Assembly: GCF_003626635.1 (NCBI RefSeq)
Contig: NZ_RAZT01000003.1
Coordinates: 434,001-498,000, forward strand
From: Micromonospora musae
GTDB taxonomy: Bacteria; Actinomycetota; Actinomycetes; Mycobacteriales; Micromonosporaceae
Direction: 5' to 3'
DNA: 64,000 nt
Below the pieces are notes generated by a model. That model did not search any database. It saw nothing but the letters and a program-made list of their open reading frames with translations, and was not told the DNA's origin. Shown piece by piece: positions 9,376 to 18,000 of this stretch. The position numbers were made by a program, and so were the translations under genes. The stretch's first letter is position 1; each line of letters begins with the position of its first letter.

Positions 9376-10731
9376 TTGACCGAGGACGTCCTGGTCGTGC
9401 ACGGAGGCACTCCGCTCGAAGGGCGGATCCGCGTGCGCGGCGCGAAGAACCTCGTCTCCAAGGCGATGGTCGCCGCCCTGCTCGGCGACAGCCCGAGCCG
9501 GCTGTTCGACGTGCCGAAGATCCGCGACGTCGAGGTGGTCCGAGGCCTGCTCGGGCTGCACGGGGTCAAGGTGACCGACGGCGAGGAGGACGGCGAACTC
9601 GTCTTCGACCCGGCCAACGTCGAGAGCGCCAGCACCGACCAGATCAACGTGCACGCCGGGTCGAGCCGCATCCCGATCCTGTTCTGCGGGCCGCTGCTGC
9701 ACCGGCTCGGGCACGCGTTCATTCCCGACCTCGGCGGTTGCCACATCGGGCCACGCCCGATCGACTTCCACCTCCAGGCGCTGCGCGAGTTCGGCGCCAC
9801 GGTCGACAAGCGGCCGGAGGGGCTGCACCTCTCCGCCCCGAACGGCCTGCGCGGCACGAAGTTCTCGCTGCCGTACCCCAGCGTCGGCGCCACCGAGCAG
9901 GTGCTGCTCACCGCCGTGATGGCCGAGGGCGTCACCGAGCTGCGCAACGCCGCCGTGGAGCCGGAGATCCTCGACCTGATCTGCGTGCTGCAGAAGATGG
10001 GCGCGATCATCAAGGTCCACACCGACCGGGTGATCGAGATCCAGGGCGTGCCGAAGCTGCACGGCTACACCCACCGGCCGATCCCGGACCGGATCGAGGC
10101 CGCGAGCTGGGCCGCCGCCGCGCTGGCCACCCGCGGGCACGTCGAGGTGCTCGGTGCGCAGCAGGCCGACATGATGACCTTCCTGAACATCTTCCGGTCG
10201 GTCGGCGGCGAGTACGAGGTGACCGACCTGCGGCCGCCGCGTAACGGCCAGCCGGGCCAGGAGGGTGGCATCCGGTTCTGGCACCCGGGCGGCGAGCTGA
10301 AGTCGGTGGCGCTGGAGACCGACGTGCACCCCGGCTTCATGACCGACTGGCAGCAGCCCCTGGTGGTGGCGCTCACCCAGGCCCGCGGCCTGTCGATCGT
10401 CCACGAGACGGTCTACGAGCAGCGGCTGGGCTACACCGAGGCGCTGAACTCGATGGGGGCCAACATCCAGGTCTACCGCGACTGCCTCGGCGGCACCCCG
10501 TGCCGCTTCGGCCGGCGCAACTTCAAGCACTCGGCGGTCATCGCCGGGCCGAGCAAGCTGCACGCGGCCGACCTGGTCATCCCGGATCTGCGGGCCGGGT
10601 TCAGCCACCTGATCGCGGCGCTCGCCGCCGAGGGCACCTCCCGGGTGTACGGCGTGGATCTGATCAACCGCGGCTACGAGGACTTCGAAGCGAAGCTCGC
10701 CGACCTGGGCGCCCACGCCGAGCGGCCGTAG
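9376..10731 (+). CDS. murA: UDP-N-acetylglucosamine 1-carboxyvinyltransferase MurA
   Basis: Adds enolpyruvate from PEP to UDP-GlcNAc, the first committed step of peptidoglycan precursor synthesis. The 451-residue protein has the two-lobed EPSP-synthase-like repeat; the fosfomycin-reactive Cys is in GGCHIGPRPIDFH (Cys122), and RGAKNLVSKA near the N-terminus holds the catalytic Lys-Asn pair. TTG start at 9376 is set by CTGGAGG five bases upstream. It is about 30 residues longer than the E. coli enzyme, mainly through an insert around the RPPRNGQPGQEGG region. Actinomycetes often carry two murA genes; whether this is the main one cannot be judged here. Confidence 0.93.
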   Translation: MTEDVLVVHGGTPLEGRIRVRGAKNLVSKAMVAALLGDSPSRLFDVPKIRDVEVVRGLLGLHGVKVTDGEEDGELVFDPANVESASTDQINVHAGSSRIPILFCGPLLHRLGHAFIPDLGGCHIGPRPIDFHLQALREFGATVDKRPEGLHLSAPNGLRGTKFSLPYPSVGATEQVLLTAVMAEGVTELRNAAVEPEILDLICVLQKMGAIIKVHTDRVIEIQGVPKLHGYTHRPIPDRIEAASWAAAALATRGHVEVLGAQQADMMTFLNIFRSVGGEYEVTDLRPPRNGQPGQEGGIRFWHPGGELKSVALETDVHPGFMTDWQQPLVVALTQARGLSIVHETVYEQRLGYTEALNSMGANIQVYRDCLGGTPCRFGRRNFKHSAVIAGPSKLHAADLVIPDLRAGFSHLIAALAAEGTSRVYGVDLINRGYEDFEAKLADLGAHAERP

Positions 10732-10750
10732 CGTTCACCCCTTCGAGTTC

Positions 10751-10782
10751 GCGCCCGGTGCACCGCGATGTGCACCGGGCGC
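10751..10782 (+). terminator. Terminator after murA
   Basis: A 13-bp perfect stem (10751-10763 and 10770-10782, GCGCCCGGTGCAC and complement), 6-nt loop, followed by CGTCGTTT. It starts 19 bp after the murA stop and precedes the next codirectional gene. Confidence 0.85.
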
Positions 10783-10805
10783 CGTCGTTTGGCTACCCTT
10801 TCCCC

Positions 10806-11408
10806 GTGCCGTCGCTGTTTCGCCGAAAGCCCACCGACCTCGCCGACGAGGCCGTCACCCCGGTGACGCCCGACGAGGAGTCCGAGTCCGCCCGCCCCCG
10901 CGGCTACACGCCCGCCAAGGGGCGCGAGACCCCGAAGCGGCCGAGCGTCGGCCGGCGTCCGGGCGGCGCCCCCACCAAGCCCCTCACCAAGGAGGAGGCC
11001 CGGGAGCACCGCCGGCGGATGCGTGCCGAGTCGGCCGCCGAGTTCCGTCGCGAAGGTGGCCCCCGCGACAGGGGCGAGGAGCGGCTGCTGGCCCGGAACG
11101 TGGTCGATTCCCGGCGCAACGTCGGCACCTGGTTCTTCGGCGGCGCGTTGATCGTGCTGCTCGGGTCGAACGGCGCGATGCCGCCGCTGGTCCGGCTGAT
11201 CTCCAACCTGCTCTGGGGCGTGCTGGCGCTCGGTGTGGTGGTCGACTCGATCCTGATCTCGCGGAAGATCGGCAAGCTGGTCCGCGAGCGCTACCCCACC
11301 ACCGGCCAGCGCATGGGCTCGCTCTACCTCTACGCGATCATGCGGTCGATCACCTTCCGACGCATGCGGACCCCGCAGCCGCGCGTCGAGATCGGCGACT
11401 CGGTCTGA
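10806..11408 (+). CDS. DUF3043 family membrane protein
   Basis: A 200-residue protein of the actinobacterial DUF3043 family, function unknown. It begins VPSLFRRKPTDLADE, has a long basic and acidic N-terminal half (PTKPLTKEEAREHRRRMRAE), then two membrane segments at about residues 108-125 and 133-152 and a basic tail. GTG 10806 is the only sensible start after the murA terminator. It matches Rv2206 in the conserved block by position. The strongly charged cytoplasmic portion and short paired helices suggest an inner-membrane protein with its N-terminus in the cytoplasm. Confidence 0.85.
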   Translation: MPSLFRRKPTDLADEAVTPVTPDEESESARPRGYTPAKGRETPKRPSVGRRPGGAPTKPLTKEEAREHRRRMRAESAAEFRREGGPRDRGEERLLARNVVDSRRNVGTWFFGGALIVLLGSNGAMPPLVRLISNLLWGVLALGVVVDSILISRKIGKLVRERYPTTGQRMGSLYLYAIMRSITFRRMRTPQPRVEIGDSV

Positions 11409-11532
11409 GCCGACGCCACGTCGCCGGGTGCGGTGGCGAGGCGAGCGAGCGCCGTCCGGTCACCCTCGGTTCGCGGTAGCGTACGCATGGTCAACCATGC
11501 GGAACGCGCCACCGAGAGCAACGGAGTGACCG

Positions 11533-12084
11533 ATGCCCGCTCCCCCGCTGGCCGACATCGCCGCCGCGCTGCGCCGGGAACGCGAGCGGGCCGGGCTGAC
11601 GCGGGCTGACCTGGCACACCGGGCCGGGCTCGCCGAGTCCGTTCTCGCCCGGTTCGAGAGCGCCGACGGCGATCCGAGCGTGGGGTCGCTCTGGGCGCTC
11701 GCCGACGCGCTCGGCATACCCATCGCGCGGCTGTTCGAGGGGCAGCCGCGCGAGGTACGGATGATCCCGGCCGGTGAGGGTCCACGGATCCGCTCCGAGC
11801 ACGCGGACTTCGCCGGGGCGCTGCTCAGCGCCGGCTCGGCGGAGGTGCGCCGCGACATCTACCTCATCCGGCTCGAACCCGGCGCGGTGGGCAACGCGGA
11901 GGCGCACACCCCGCGCAGTGTCGAACACATCGTGGTGGCGACCGGGCGGCTGCGGGTCGGCCCCGAGTCCGAGTTGGTGGAGCTGGGCCCCGGCGACTAC
12001 GCGGCGTTCCCCGCAGACACCCCGCACCGGTACGAGGCGCTGGCGCGCAACACCATGGCGGTACTGGTGCTGGAGCACCCCTGA
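11533..12084 (+). CDS. XRE-family regulator with C-terminal cupin domain
   Basis: A 183-residue transcription factor. Residues 6-65 form a helix-turn-helix (RRERERAGLTRADLAHRAGLAESVLARFESA), and residues 95-180 a cupin barrel (EAHTPRSVEHIVVATGRLRV, GPGDYAAFPADTPHRYEA) that probably binds a small effector. Such XRE-cupin proteins usually control neighbouring metabolic or export genes. ATG 11533 follows ACGGAGTG. Its stop lies 8 bp from the convergent ABC transporter operon, so there is no room for a terminator and the two transcripts must overlap. The nearest candidate target is its own promoter; the effector is unknown. Confidence 0.88.
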   Translation: MPAPPLADIAAALRRERERAGLTRADLAHRAGLAESVLARFESADGDPSVGSLWALADALGIPIARLFEGQPREVRMIPAGEGPRIRSEHADFAGALLSAGSAEVRRDIYLIRLEPGAVGNAEAHTPRSVEHIVVATGRLRVGPESELVELGPGDYAAFPADTPHRYEALARNTMAVLVLEHP

Positions 12085-12092
12085 GGTCGTGC

Positions 12093-13112
12093 TCAGCCGG
12101 TCCCGGCCACCGCCGGGGCCGTCGTCTCCGGCGGTGTCCGGTAGAGCCGCGTCACGACCTCCTCGATGTCCGGCTCGACGACCGACAGGTCCCGCAGGCT
12201 GGCCAGGCCGGCGAGGCCGGAGACCACCTGCGCCACCCCGGCGGACTCCAGCGCGTACACCAGGCGGCGGCCGTCCGCCGCCACCTCCCGCAGCAGGGCG
12301 CCGGGCAGGGTCGGCGGGTGCGGCAGCGGCGCGTCCAGTTCGGCGACGACGAGCCGGCGCGACCCGTACCGCTCGTGCAGGTCGGCGATCGAGCCGTCGT
12401 GCACCACCCGCCCGTGGTCGATCACCACCAGCCGGGGGCAGAGCCGCTCGATGTCGGCGAGGTCGTGGGTGGTCAGCATCAACGTGGTGTCACCGGTGCG
12501 GCCCAGCTCGTCGAGGAAGCCCCGGACCGCCTGCCGGCTCACCACGTCCAGGCCGATGGTCGGCTCGTCGAGGAAGAGCACCTCCGGCCCGTGCAGCAGC
12601 GCGGCGGTCAGCTCGCCGCGCATCCGCTGGCCGAGGGAGAGCTGCCGGACGGGAACGTCCAGGAAATCGTCCAGGTCGAGCAGGGCGCGGCAGTGGCGCA
12701 GCCGCGCGGCGTGCTCGGCCGCGGGTACCCGGTAGACGTGCCGGAGCAGGTCGAACGAGTCGCGCAGGGGCAGGTCCCACCACAGTTGGGAGCGCTGTCC
12801 GAAGACCACCCCGATGCGCAGCGCGAGGCGGGTGCGCTGGGCGACCGGGCGCAGCCCGCAGACCCGTACCTCGCCCGCGCTCGGCGTGAGCACGCCGGTG
12901 AGCATCTTCAAGGTGGTGGACTTGCCGGCTCCGTTCGGCCCGATGTAGCCGACCGTCTCGCCCCGCTCCACCCGCAGGTCGAGCCCGTCGACCGCGGCCC
13001 GGATCTGCTTGTGGCGCCGCAGGCGACCGGCCTTGACGCGTACCGTGAACTCCTTGCGGAGCCCGCGCGCCTGAATTATCTCAGTTCGTGACTGCGACGC
13101 TGCCACGCTCAC
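12093..13112 (-). CDS. ABC exporter ATP-binding protein
   Basis: Cytoplasmic ATPase of an ABC-2 type exporter, 339 residues. Walker A is GPNGAGKST (residues 58-66), the signature is LSLGQRMRGE, Walker B is VLFLDEPT, and the switch His is in LTTHDL. It continues after the core domain into a C-terminal region of about 90 residues (from RRLVVAELD) typical of this subgroup, whose partners are 6-helix permeases. GTG 13112 with GGGCGAGGG upstream. It is the last of three genes in a minus-strand operon, 30 bp after the first permease. Substrate unknown. Confidence 0.92.
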   Translation of the reverse strand: MSVAASQSRTEIIQARGLRKEFTVRVKAGRLRRHKQIRAAVDGLDLRVERGETVGYIGPNGAGKSTTLKMLTGVLTPSAGEVRVCGLRPVAQRTRLALRIGVVFGQRSQLWWDLPLRDSFDLLRHVYRVPAAEHAARLRHCRALLDLDDFLDVPVRQLSLGQRMRGELTAALLHGPEVLFLDEPTIGLDVVSRQAVRGFLDELGRTGDTTLMLTTHDLADIERLCPRLVVIDHGRVVHDGSIADLHERYGSRRLVVAELDAPLPHPPTLPGALLREVAADGRRLVYALESAGVAQVVSGLAGLASLRDLSVVEPDIEEVVTRLYRTPPETTAPAVAGTG

Positions 13113-13142
13113 CCCTCGCCCTCGCCCTGATGGTCGACCCCG

Positions 13143-13958
13143 TCACGAGCCCGTACTCCGGTAGTGGCGGATCCCGAAACGCCAGGCCCCGGCGGCGAGC
13201 GCGGCGGCCACCACCGCGACCCCGGGTGCCGCCCAGCTCACCCACTGCGGGAGGCCGAGCGGGTCGGCGCGGCCGAGCAGCGCCAGCGCCGGGTGGTAGC
13301 TGACGAACGCGAACCCGAGGCCGTACGCGAAGAGCGCGCGGAACCAGCCGCCGTAGACGGTGACGGGGTACGAGGTGAAGTCACGCCCGCCGTAGGTCAA
13401 CGAGTTGGCCAACTCGCCCGACTCGATCCAGAAGAACGAGACGGTGGCGGTGGCGACGAAGACGGAGCCGAAGAAGACCACCCCGGCGGCGGGGGCGGCC
13501 ACGGCCAGCACTGCCCGCGCGGGCGTCCAGTCGATGTCGGCGGCCGCGACCGCGGTGACCCAGACGGCGAGCCCGAAGAGCGCCCGGGACACCTTGCGCA
13601 GCGGTAGGTCCATCAGCAGCAGCTGCGGGAGCGCCCCGAGTGGTCGCAGCAGCACCGCGTCGAGCAGGCCGGTGCGTACGTACCGGGGGATCCGCTCGAT
13701 GTTGCCGACCAGCAGGTCGGCGGTGGCGAACGCGAACGCGGAGAGGCCGACGATCACCATCGTCTCGCGCAGCGTGAAGCCGCCCAGTTCCCGGGTGACG
13801 CCGAAGAGCACGAGGACGGTGAGCACGTCGAACACGGTGGCCCCGACGTTGCCGACCAGGTCCACCACGAACGAGGCCCGGTACGCCGTCTGCGAACGCG
13901 CCTGCGCGCCGAGCAGCGCCCGGTACGCGGTGAGCGTCCCGCCCGGCCGGTCAGCCAC
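13143..13958 (-). CDS. ABC-2 family transporter permease
   Basis: A 271-residue integral membrane protein with about six predicted helices. The stretch RYVRTGLLDAVLLRPLGALPQ is characteristic of the ABC-2 permease subfamily that pairs with the preceding type of ATPase. The GTG start at 13958 overlaps the stop region of the upstream permease by 8 bp, so translation is coupled. With the other two genes it should form a heterodimeric permease plus an ATPase dimer. The substrate is unknown; homologous three-gene sets are widespread in actinomycetes. Confidence 0.9.
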   Translation of the reverse strand: MADRPGGTLTAYRALLGAQARSQTAYRASFVVDLVGNVGATVFDVLTVLVLFGVTRELGGFTLRETMVIVGLSAFAFATADLLVGNIERIPRYVRTGLLDAVLLRPLGALPQLLLMDLPLRKVSRALFGLAVWVTAVAAADIDWTPARAVLAVAAPAAGVVFFGSVFVATATVSFFWIESGELANSLTYGGRDFTSYPVTVYGGWFRALFAYGLGFAFVSYHPALALLGRADPLGLPQWVSWAAPGVAVVAAALAAGAWRFGIRHYRSTGS

Positions 13959-14802
13959 CCTGGACCACCAGCCGACGTTCGGCCCGGCGCTGCACGAGCC
14001 GGCAGGCGGCCAGCAGGAGCGCGGCCCAGCAGATCTGCACGGCGACCAGGGTCACCTGCACCCGCGTGGGGTCCCGCTCGACGAGCACGTCGAGTGGGGT
14101 CTGCAGGAGGCTGGGAAACGGCGTGACGATCCACAGTGGCTGGTACACCCACTCGGGGAGGAAACGCAGCGGGAAGTAGAGCCCGCTGAGCACACCCGAG
14201 CCGAGGGTCCAGAGGACCAGCGGGCCGCGCACGTCCGCCAGCCAGTAGGCGGTGGTGTTGACCAGGTACCGGCAGGCGAAGGAGAGCACCACGGCGGCGA
14301 CGACCGAGCCGACGAAGAGCGGCACGGTCGGCCAGCGGGCCGGCAGGTACAGCTCGAAGAAGAGCGGGGCCACCAGCACCGGGGGCAGGAGCCGCACCAC
14401 CGCGGCGTAGCCGGCGCGACCCGTGTCGGTGGCGAGGTACGCGGTCACCGGGTGCACCGGACGGAGCAGGTCCCCGACGACGTCCCCGGTGCGGATCCGG
14501 TCGGCCAGCTCCGTCCAGCCCCAGAGCTGGACGACGGTGAGCAGACCCTGTCCGACCCAGACGAACGTGGTGAGCTGCCGCCGGTCGTACCCGGCCGCGG
14601 AGCCGGCGGCGCCGGCCACCGCGAGCAGCACGTAGCAGCGGAGGAATCCGAAGACGGTGTTGGTGACGATCCCGGCCAGGGCGGCCTGACGGTAGGTGGA
14701 GTATCGTCGGAAACCGGATGCGGCTATCGCCCAAAATGTCCGGAACCATAGGATAACGTTTGACGTGGTGAACGGTGCCACAGTGGCGTTGACCGAGCCC
14801 AC
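13951..14802 (-). CDS. ABC-2 family transporter permease
   Basis: First gene of the exporter operon; 283 residues, about six membrane helices. It contains RIRTGDVVGDLLRPVHPVTAYLA, the counterpart of the RTGLLDAVLLRPL motif in the second permease, which shows that the two are distant paralogues. I chose GTG 14802 because GGAGGG lies seven bases upstream; an in-frame ATG at 14817 overlaps that ribosome binding site. The codons for about residues 15-40 are unusually AT-rich for this region. Divergent from the giant WG-repeat gene. Confidence 0.87.
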   Translation of the reverse strand: MGSVNATVAPFTTSNVILWFRTFWAIAASGFRRYSTYRQAALAGIVTNTVFGFLRCYVLLAVAGAAGSAAGYDRRQLTTFVWVGQGLLTVVQLWGWTELADRIRTGDVVGDLLRPVHPVTAYLATDTGRAGYAAVVRLLPPVLVAPLFFELYLPARWPTVPLFVGSVVAAVVLSFACRYLVNTTAYWLADVRGPLVLWTLGSGVLSGLYFPLRFLPEWVYQPLWIVTPFPSLLQTPLDVLVERDPTRVQVTLVAVQICWAALLLAACRLVQRRAERRLVVQGG

Positions 14803-15043
14803 GCCGTTACCCTCCATCCGCAGCCACGCCCTGCCCGGGAACCCGCGACTTTACCGGCAGGTCGGGGCCCCAGCGCGACAATTGGCAACGAGGTGACAAC
14901 GCCGTGACCGAGCGGACGCGAGCCGGCCACCTGAACGCGGTCCAGAACGGTCCGGCGTCCGGCAGTCACCGTGTCGCGGTCACGGCCGGACGGGGGCGGG
15001 CATCCGCCGGCACGTGCCCCGGGCGAGGCGACAGGCACGCCGG

Positions 15044-18000
15044 ATGAGCAGCCGGTACGCGGATCGGTGGCAGGACCCGGCCGAACCATCCTGGATGGTC
15101 GAACCGACCCACGAGTGGCACCCCCAGTTCCCCGGTCAGCGCTACCCCGGCGACATCGGCGCGCAGTACACCCCACCACCGCGCGGCCGAGCCACGGTGG
15201 TCAGCCGCGCCGAGGTGCCCCCGCTCGCCCCCACCCGGCCCGACGGCACGTACGTGGGCCGCTCGTGGACCGACGATCCGACGCCCGAAGAGGAGGCGCA
15301 CGGCCGGGAGCGCCGGTCGGGCCGCGTCGACGGGCGCTGGCACGACGACGAGCCGTACCGCGGTCCGCACGGCGAACCGGGTTGGCCCGACGAGCGGCCG
15401 CCGACGCGCCGCCCCGACCCGGACGGCCGGACCGAGTGGACCGACCGCCGCCCCCGCGGTGAGGAGCGCGGCGCTCGCGAGAACGGCTGGGACCGGGGAA
15501 CGACACCCGACTCCCGCCCGCGCCGGGACGAACGCCACCCCGGGTACCCGCCGGTCTCCCCCGCCCCCCGCTCCCCGCAGCCGGGCTGGATGCCCGAGCC
15601 GGACGAGGAGTCGACACCGCGCCGCCACGACGGCGGATGGCCGGCCGCTCCCGAGGGGCGGTTGCCGGCCGGCGGCCGACAGCGCTACCCGTGGGGTCAC
15701 GCGCCCGAACGGGACCGGCGTCCGGACGACCTCCGCCACGACCCGGCACGGCACCCGGAGCAAGGCCGCCACCCCGACGACGTACGCGGGCCGCGTTACG
15801 ACGACCGTCGGCACTACGAGGAACGGCCGCACTACGAGGAGCGGCCGCAGCGCCCCGCCGGGCGGCCCCGCAACGACGACGAGCAGTTCCGCCGCCCCGA
15901 CCACGAGCGCCAGAGCCAGCCGCGTTACGAGGACGACCGGGCGTACGACCGCGGTGGGCCTTCGCGCCACGAGGACGACCGGCGCGGGCAGCCCCGCGAG
16001 GCGGCCGGTTACGCCGATCCGTACGCCGAGCGCCGTCCGCGCGAGGAGGTCCGGCCGGAGTCGTACCGGGAGGCCCGCCCACGCCCGGAGCACGAGGCGG
16101 GAGCGGCGCGCCCCGGCCTGGACCCTGGGCTGCGTGGCGAACCGCGACCGGACCAGCGCCGACCGGTCGAGCCCGACCTGCCGCCCCGTGGCGCCGGCCG
16201 GCAGGAACCTCCACCGTGGCACGACGACGCGCGCCGGGCGCCCGGGCGGCCCTACCCACCGGCCGCCGCCGCACCGGCCCGGGACGTGCCGCCGTCCGGC
16301 CCGTCCGCGTCGCCTCCCGGCGGCCGACCGGCGACGCCCACCGCCGGCAGGCCGTACCCGGCGCCGATTCCGCCGACGCACGGCAACCCGCCGGCGCACC
16401 CCACTGCCCCGCGGCCCGGCGGAGCCGACCGACCGATCTCGCCCGCACCAGCCCGGCCCGTCTCACCCGCGCCGGTCCCGCCGACGCACCACACTGCCCC
16501 GCCGCCGCATCCCGCCGCCCCGCGGCCCGGCGGGCCCGACCGACCGATCTCGCCCGCCCCGGCCCGACCCGTCTCAGCGGCGCCGGTGTCGCCGACGCAC
16601 GCCACCCCACCGGCGCACCCCACTGCCCCGCGGCCCGGCGGACCCGACCGACCGATCTCGCCCGCCCCGGCCCGACCCGTCTCAGCGGCACCGGTGTCGC
16701 CTGCTTCGGCGAGCCCCGTCACCGGACCGCCCGCCCGGCCCGGCCCACCCGCACCCGTCTCGCCCGCACCGCGCGAGACGCGTGCGCCGGTCCGGCGGCC
16801 GCAGGACGAGGCACCACCTCCGCGTGACGGGCGGCCTGACGTGGCCCGCGAGCGGCCGACGGACCTGACCCGTCCCGGCGTCGAACGCCCCGACGGCCAC
16901 CCGCTCGCGGGCCAAGGGGCGACCGACGCCGGACGTGGCACGGATGGCGACGTCGCGCCCGGTCCGCACGGCGCGGCGACGCCGCCGCTCTCCCCGGCAC
17001 CCGGCGTTCCCCGGGTCTACGTCCCGCCACCGCCATCGGATCCGCCCGCTCCCGCGTACCGACCGGAACCTCAGCCCAGCGGCGGTGCGGAGGCCTGGTT
17101 CCGTCCCGCCCGTCCGACGCCCGACGAGTCGGCGCCGGCCACCGGCCCGGCGGAGCAGGCTGCCGAGGCCACGTCGGAGCCGCCGACGCCGACCGGCGCT
17201 TCGGTCGCCCCGTCGGCGTCCGGAGCTGTCGAGGGGCCGACGTCCGACCCGGCGTCACCGCCGGCGACCGCCTCCGTCGCGCAGCCCGCGCAGACGATCG
17301 ACGAGCCGCGGTCTGCGGTCCCCGAACCGGTCGAAGCGGCCGCACCGGCCGCCGCCTCCGTCGACGCCCCGGCACCCGCGTCGGCGACCGGCCGCTCGGA
17401 CGCGGGGCAGTCCGCGGCGGCCGAAGCGGACGTGCCGAACCCGTGGGCACCGGCGAACCGGGGCGAGCCCGACCCGCAACCGGTCGCTCCGGCCCGCCCG
17501 CACCCGGTTCCCGGGCCGGAGATTCCCGCCCCGCCGGTCACCGCCGAGCGGTCGCGCTCCACGGCGGACGGCGGTACGCCGCTGCCGGACGTACCAGCAC
17601 CGGACCACGGGGACGATGACCCCGCCGTGCCGACCGCCACCATCGCCCCGGCGGCCACCCGTGCCGAACCCACGGCGACCCCGCCGCCGGTACCCGCGGT
17701 GCCGGCGAGCGGCGCGGTGCCGGCGACTGACGTCGCGGTCGTACCGGCCGAGCAGGTTCCGGCGTCGCCCCCCGCTGACCTCGCGGCACCGGTCCCCGGC
17801 CCGGCCCACCCGGTCTCCGCACCGCCCGCCGCCCCGATCTCCGCACCGCCCGCCGCACCGGTCTCCGCACCGCCCGAAGCGGCGCGACCCGTCCCGGCGC
17901 ACTCCCCGCCCGGTCCGGCCACGCCGGAGCCGTCCGTCGTGTGGACGGCCGGTACGGAGACGTCCGACATCCCAACGCCGGGCACCCGGCCGGCCGGTCC